DNA of 64,000 nucleotides from Eublepharis macularius. Its lineage: Eukaryota > Chordata > Lepidosauria > Squamata > Eublepharidae. The notes under the pieces were generated by a model. It saw nothing but the letters and a program-made list of their open reading frames with translations, searched no databases and was not told the origin of the DNA. The number at the start of each line of letters is the position of its first letter. The stretch's first letter is position 1. The stretch lies in contig NC_072793.1 of assembly GCF_028583425.1 (NCBI RefSeq), positions 97,325,689 through 97,389,688 on the forward strand, written 5' to 3'. Below are positions 61,717-64,000 of this stretch, in pieces. The translations under genes and the position numbers were made by a program.

Positions 61717-61990
61717 GTAGCCATGTTGGTCTGCAGTAGAACAGCAAGATTTGAGTCCAGTAGCACCTTAGAGACCAACAAGACTTTTCAGTGTATAAGC
61801 TTTTTAGAGTCAGGGCTTCCTTCTTCAGATACGAAGAAAAGAGCTTTGACTTTAGAAAGCTTATACTCTGAAAAATCTTGTTGGTCTCCCTTCAACAGGT
61901 GTCTGAAGAAGGAAGCCCTGACTCCCAAAAAATTACACTCTGAAAATCTTGTCAGTCTCTAAGGTGCCACTGGACTCAAATCCTGCTGTT
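61717..61990. mobile_element. Foldback family, compound copy
   Basis: A left arm, right arm and further right-arm segment follow one another. CCTTCAAC occurs at the left edge, inside (near 61890) and at the right edge, as if two insertions or an internal duplication share the site. Confidence 0.6.
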
Positions 61991-62180
61991 CCCTTCAACG
62001 GGTAGAAAATTTCACCACACCTCCTTCCGTTAGTGAACTTTCGTCTCACCTCTAACATACTCTGAAATATACCTCATATCCAATGAAACTACATGGGCAC
62101 ACGAACTAAAAAGGAATAGTTAAGCTTCTATCCTAGACCACTGATGACTTAAATCTCTCACATTTTCAGTATCAGCCTTA

Positions 62181-62253
62181 ATAGTTACACCCTCCTAAGT
62201 CCATTGGCTTCAACAGACTTAGAAGGCTATAACTCTGCCTCAGGATGGCACTG
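62181..62253. repeat. Short palindromic repeat, same family, diverged
   Basis: Centre TAAGTCCATTGGCTTCAACA, right end CAGGATGGCACTG. Confidence 0.5.
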
Positions 62254-62794
62254 TTTGCATTGTTATGATGGAACAGCATTTCATATGCCCATTACTCAAG
62301 GTACTGTAGGGTCAAGGGATGGTAGCCTGGCTCAAGTCTTGGGTATTTGCACCTGCTATACATGGCTGAGCTGTTCCCAAGACCTGGTCCTCTTTAACAT
62401 CTGCCAGCCCACACATTTCTAAGCATGGATGGGTTTTTTTCAGTGTGGTTTCTGGAAGAAAAGGTCTCTTCTTCACAGGATATTTAGTCCAAGAGCCAGG
62501 CTGCCCAAACCACTGTCTAGACCCAAGAGAGATGTTTGATAGATCTATAAGTACTGCCGCCCAGGGACACCCTACTGAAATGTTTTCAGCCACAGGAAGG
62601 GCAGGGCCAAAGGTCTCCTCTATAAACAGTACCACACTGAGGAATGGTCACCACAATGTTTCTTGCATCCCTTCCACACCAAATATGCTTAGCCTACTTA
62701 CACTGATTTCGTTTTTTTTAAAGTGTATCCCACTGTCTCCAGCTTAATGAAGAGCTTAAACTACGTCAGCTGGACATAGAAGAAATCATATATG

Positions 62795-62875
62795 TAGCCC
62801 AATCCTATGCACATTAACTCTGAAGTATTTCCTATTATGACTTTCTCCCAAGTATGTGTAGTATTGCAGCGTTAG
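62795..62875. repeat. Short repeat, GCCCAATCCTATGC type
   Basis: Begins GTAGCCCAATCCTATGC and ends GTATTGCAGCG. A common reptile repeat related in style to the palindromes above. Confidence 0.45.
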
Positions 62876-64000
62876 AAGTATACATATATAGGCTACCCAG
62901 CAGAGAGAAAATTGAACTGCAGATAACAGAAATTCAAATAAAATGACACCTGCCCTAACTGCATATTACAGCAGCTCCATCCACATGGAGGTTTTTCTCT
63001 GCCTTAGCTTCCAAACTGTAGTTTCTAAAGAGGGCCAGCTCTTGGGGGACAGCTCTACCATGGAGTATCTACAAAATGTCATCCTCTAATCATCCCTTTT
63101 TACCACTCCTTGGTATATTCTTTCTTAAATGTGGTTTGGTACAATCAGAATGTGGCCCAAGCACACTAGCAACCTGTCTGGACAAAAAGGTGTACATTTT
63201 CCTTCCGTCAGTTTTTTATGGTCACCATTTTCCACAGGCACCACTTGAGGGCTTTAAAAAACAATTAGTAATTGCTGTTTCACTGTAGAGCAATAATGCT
63301 ATAATGATCTATTGCAAATATCTACTAGCTCCTCTGAATTCCCAGCTTTCATTTTTAAAAAGTCTATAGCCCTTTGTGCTGCAGTTATAAAGGTAAATAC
63401 ATATATTTCCTCTTATGTCTCTGCAAAAAAAAGGGATAATTACTTTCTCCAAAATGAAAAAGGAATTAGACAACCATGGTAACAGATTATTGTAACATTA
63501 TTGCATTATAGTATAATAGCAATCACCATTTTTTTAAAAAGCCTTCCAATGGCAAGGAAGGCAGAAAAAACTGCAAGGAACATAGCAGCTGAAGAAGGAA
63601 AGTACACACAAAACTCTTGTGTGTATGTTCCATTACCATTGCCTTTGCAGCTACAATGGCAGGGAAACAGAGTATCCTTGCTAGGTGGATGCAGCCAGGG
63701 AAGGATACATTAGTGAAAAGGAAATACGAGAAAGCCTGTTAGCAACATTCCCTCCCTCCCCATGCTAGCGTGCTAGGTATGGCAGCATAACTTGCCAGTC
63801 AGATCATGGTATCCCACAGTTCTCACTTCTACAGGATGCTAAAGCTTCTGCCATGCAATCCCTCTTTTTATGTACAGATTTCGGGACTAGATAAGAAAGT
63901 TGTCTAGTTTGGTCATCAACAGCCAGTCAAAGCAGCAAGCAGTTTCTAAGACAAGGGGAGGGGGCAAACAGCACATCAGCTGCACACTTCCATGGATACC

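Larger units (their letters stand above)
54874..64000. other. Region upstream of NAA80, no confirmed gene
   Basis: In human, HYAL1 would follow here. None of its hallmark blocks (DWE motif, EGF cysteines, 90-bp exon) was found, so it lies further right or is lost. Repeats present: foldback copies (55725-55835, 61717-61990), a SINE (56412-56668), a complex repeat block (57840-58940) and palindromic repeats (62181-62253, 62795-62875). Other stretches show nothing I can name. Confidence 0.5.

Noticed and set aside
1-64000. Retrovirus-like or LTR elements, CRISPR arrays, bacterial operons
   Set aside because: Looked for and not seen: no paired long terminal repeats, gag/pol/env motifs, regularly spaced repeats or prokaryotic gene layout.
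54874-64000. HYAL1 expected next to NAA80
   Set aside because: No DWE catalytic block, 90-bp exon or EGF cysteine pattern was found in this stretch, so it is not annotated.

Overview
Eukaryotic, vertebrate genomic DNA, most likely from a squamate reptile (a lizard, possibly a gecko). The evidence is spliced genes with GT-AG introns, tRNA-derived SINEs of the Sauria type, L2 and CR1 LINEs, a Penelope-like element and many short hAT-type elements with 8-bp target duplications. No bacterial features, CRISPR array or retrovirus-like element was recognised.

The genes are those of the human 3p21.31 tumour-suppressor/hyaluronidase cluster. From left to right: IFRD2 (+, coding exons 2 to the end, 6123-17316; the first exon lies outside the window or was not found). 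Then LSMEM2 (-, three coding exons between 25336 and 20506, 173 aa), whose exons are mostly too short or out of frame to stand out as ORFs and were rebuilt from splice sites and reading phase. Then HYAL3 (-, three coding exons between 41643 and 34814, 478 aa, all catalytic residues and ten cysteines present). Last is NAA80/NAT6 (-, one coding exon, 54802-53771, 343 aa), the actin N-terminal acetyltransferase. IFRD2 and LSMEM2 converge tail to tail. HYAL3 and NAA80 are in tandem, and both coding exons begin just downstream of a splice acceptor, so both have non-coding 5' exons further right, as expected for the linked human HYAL3/NAA80 transcripts. Compared with the human order as I remember it, the IFRD2-LSMEM2 pair is inverted relative to HYAL3.

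The rest is introns and spacers filled with repeats. The most striking is a 1.93-kb head-to-head inverted dimer of a Penelope-like element (23192-25122) in LSMEM2 intron 1. It is flanked by a perfect 14-bp target duplication and carries a hammerhead-ribozyme-like motif in each arm. HYAL3 introns hold a 783-bp GC-rich hAT-like element that looks like a CpG island (36421-37203) and several smaller hAT-like elements. A family of foldback elements recurs about seven times, five of them with recognisable 8-14-bp target duplications. The last 9 kb contains repeats and one unidentified candidate exon.

Limits: gene names rest on remembered family sequences. Repeat family names are by motif (TIR, target duplication, RT motif), not by library search.
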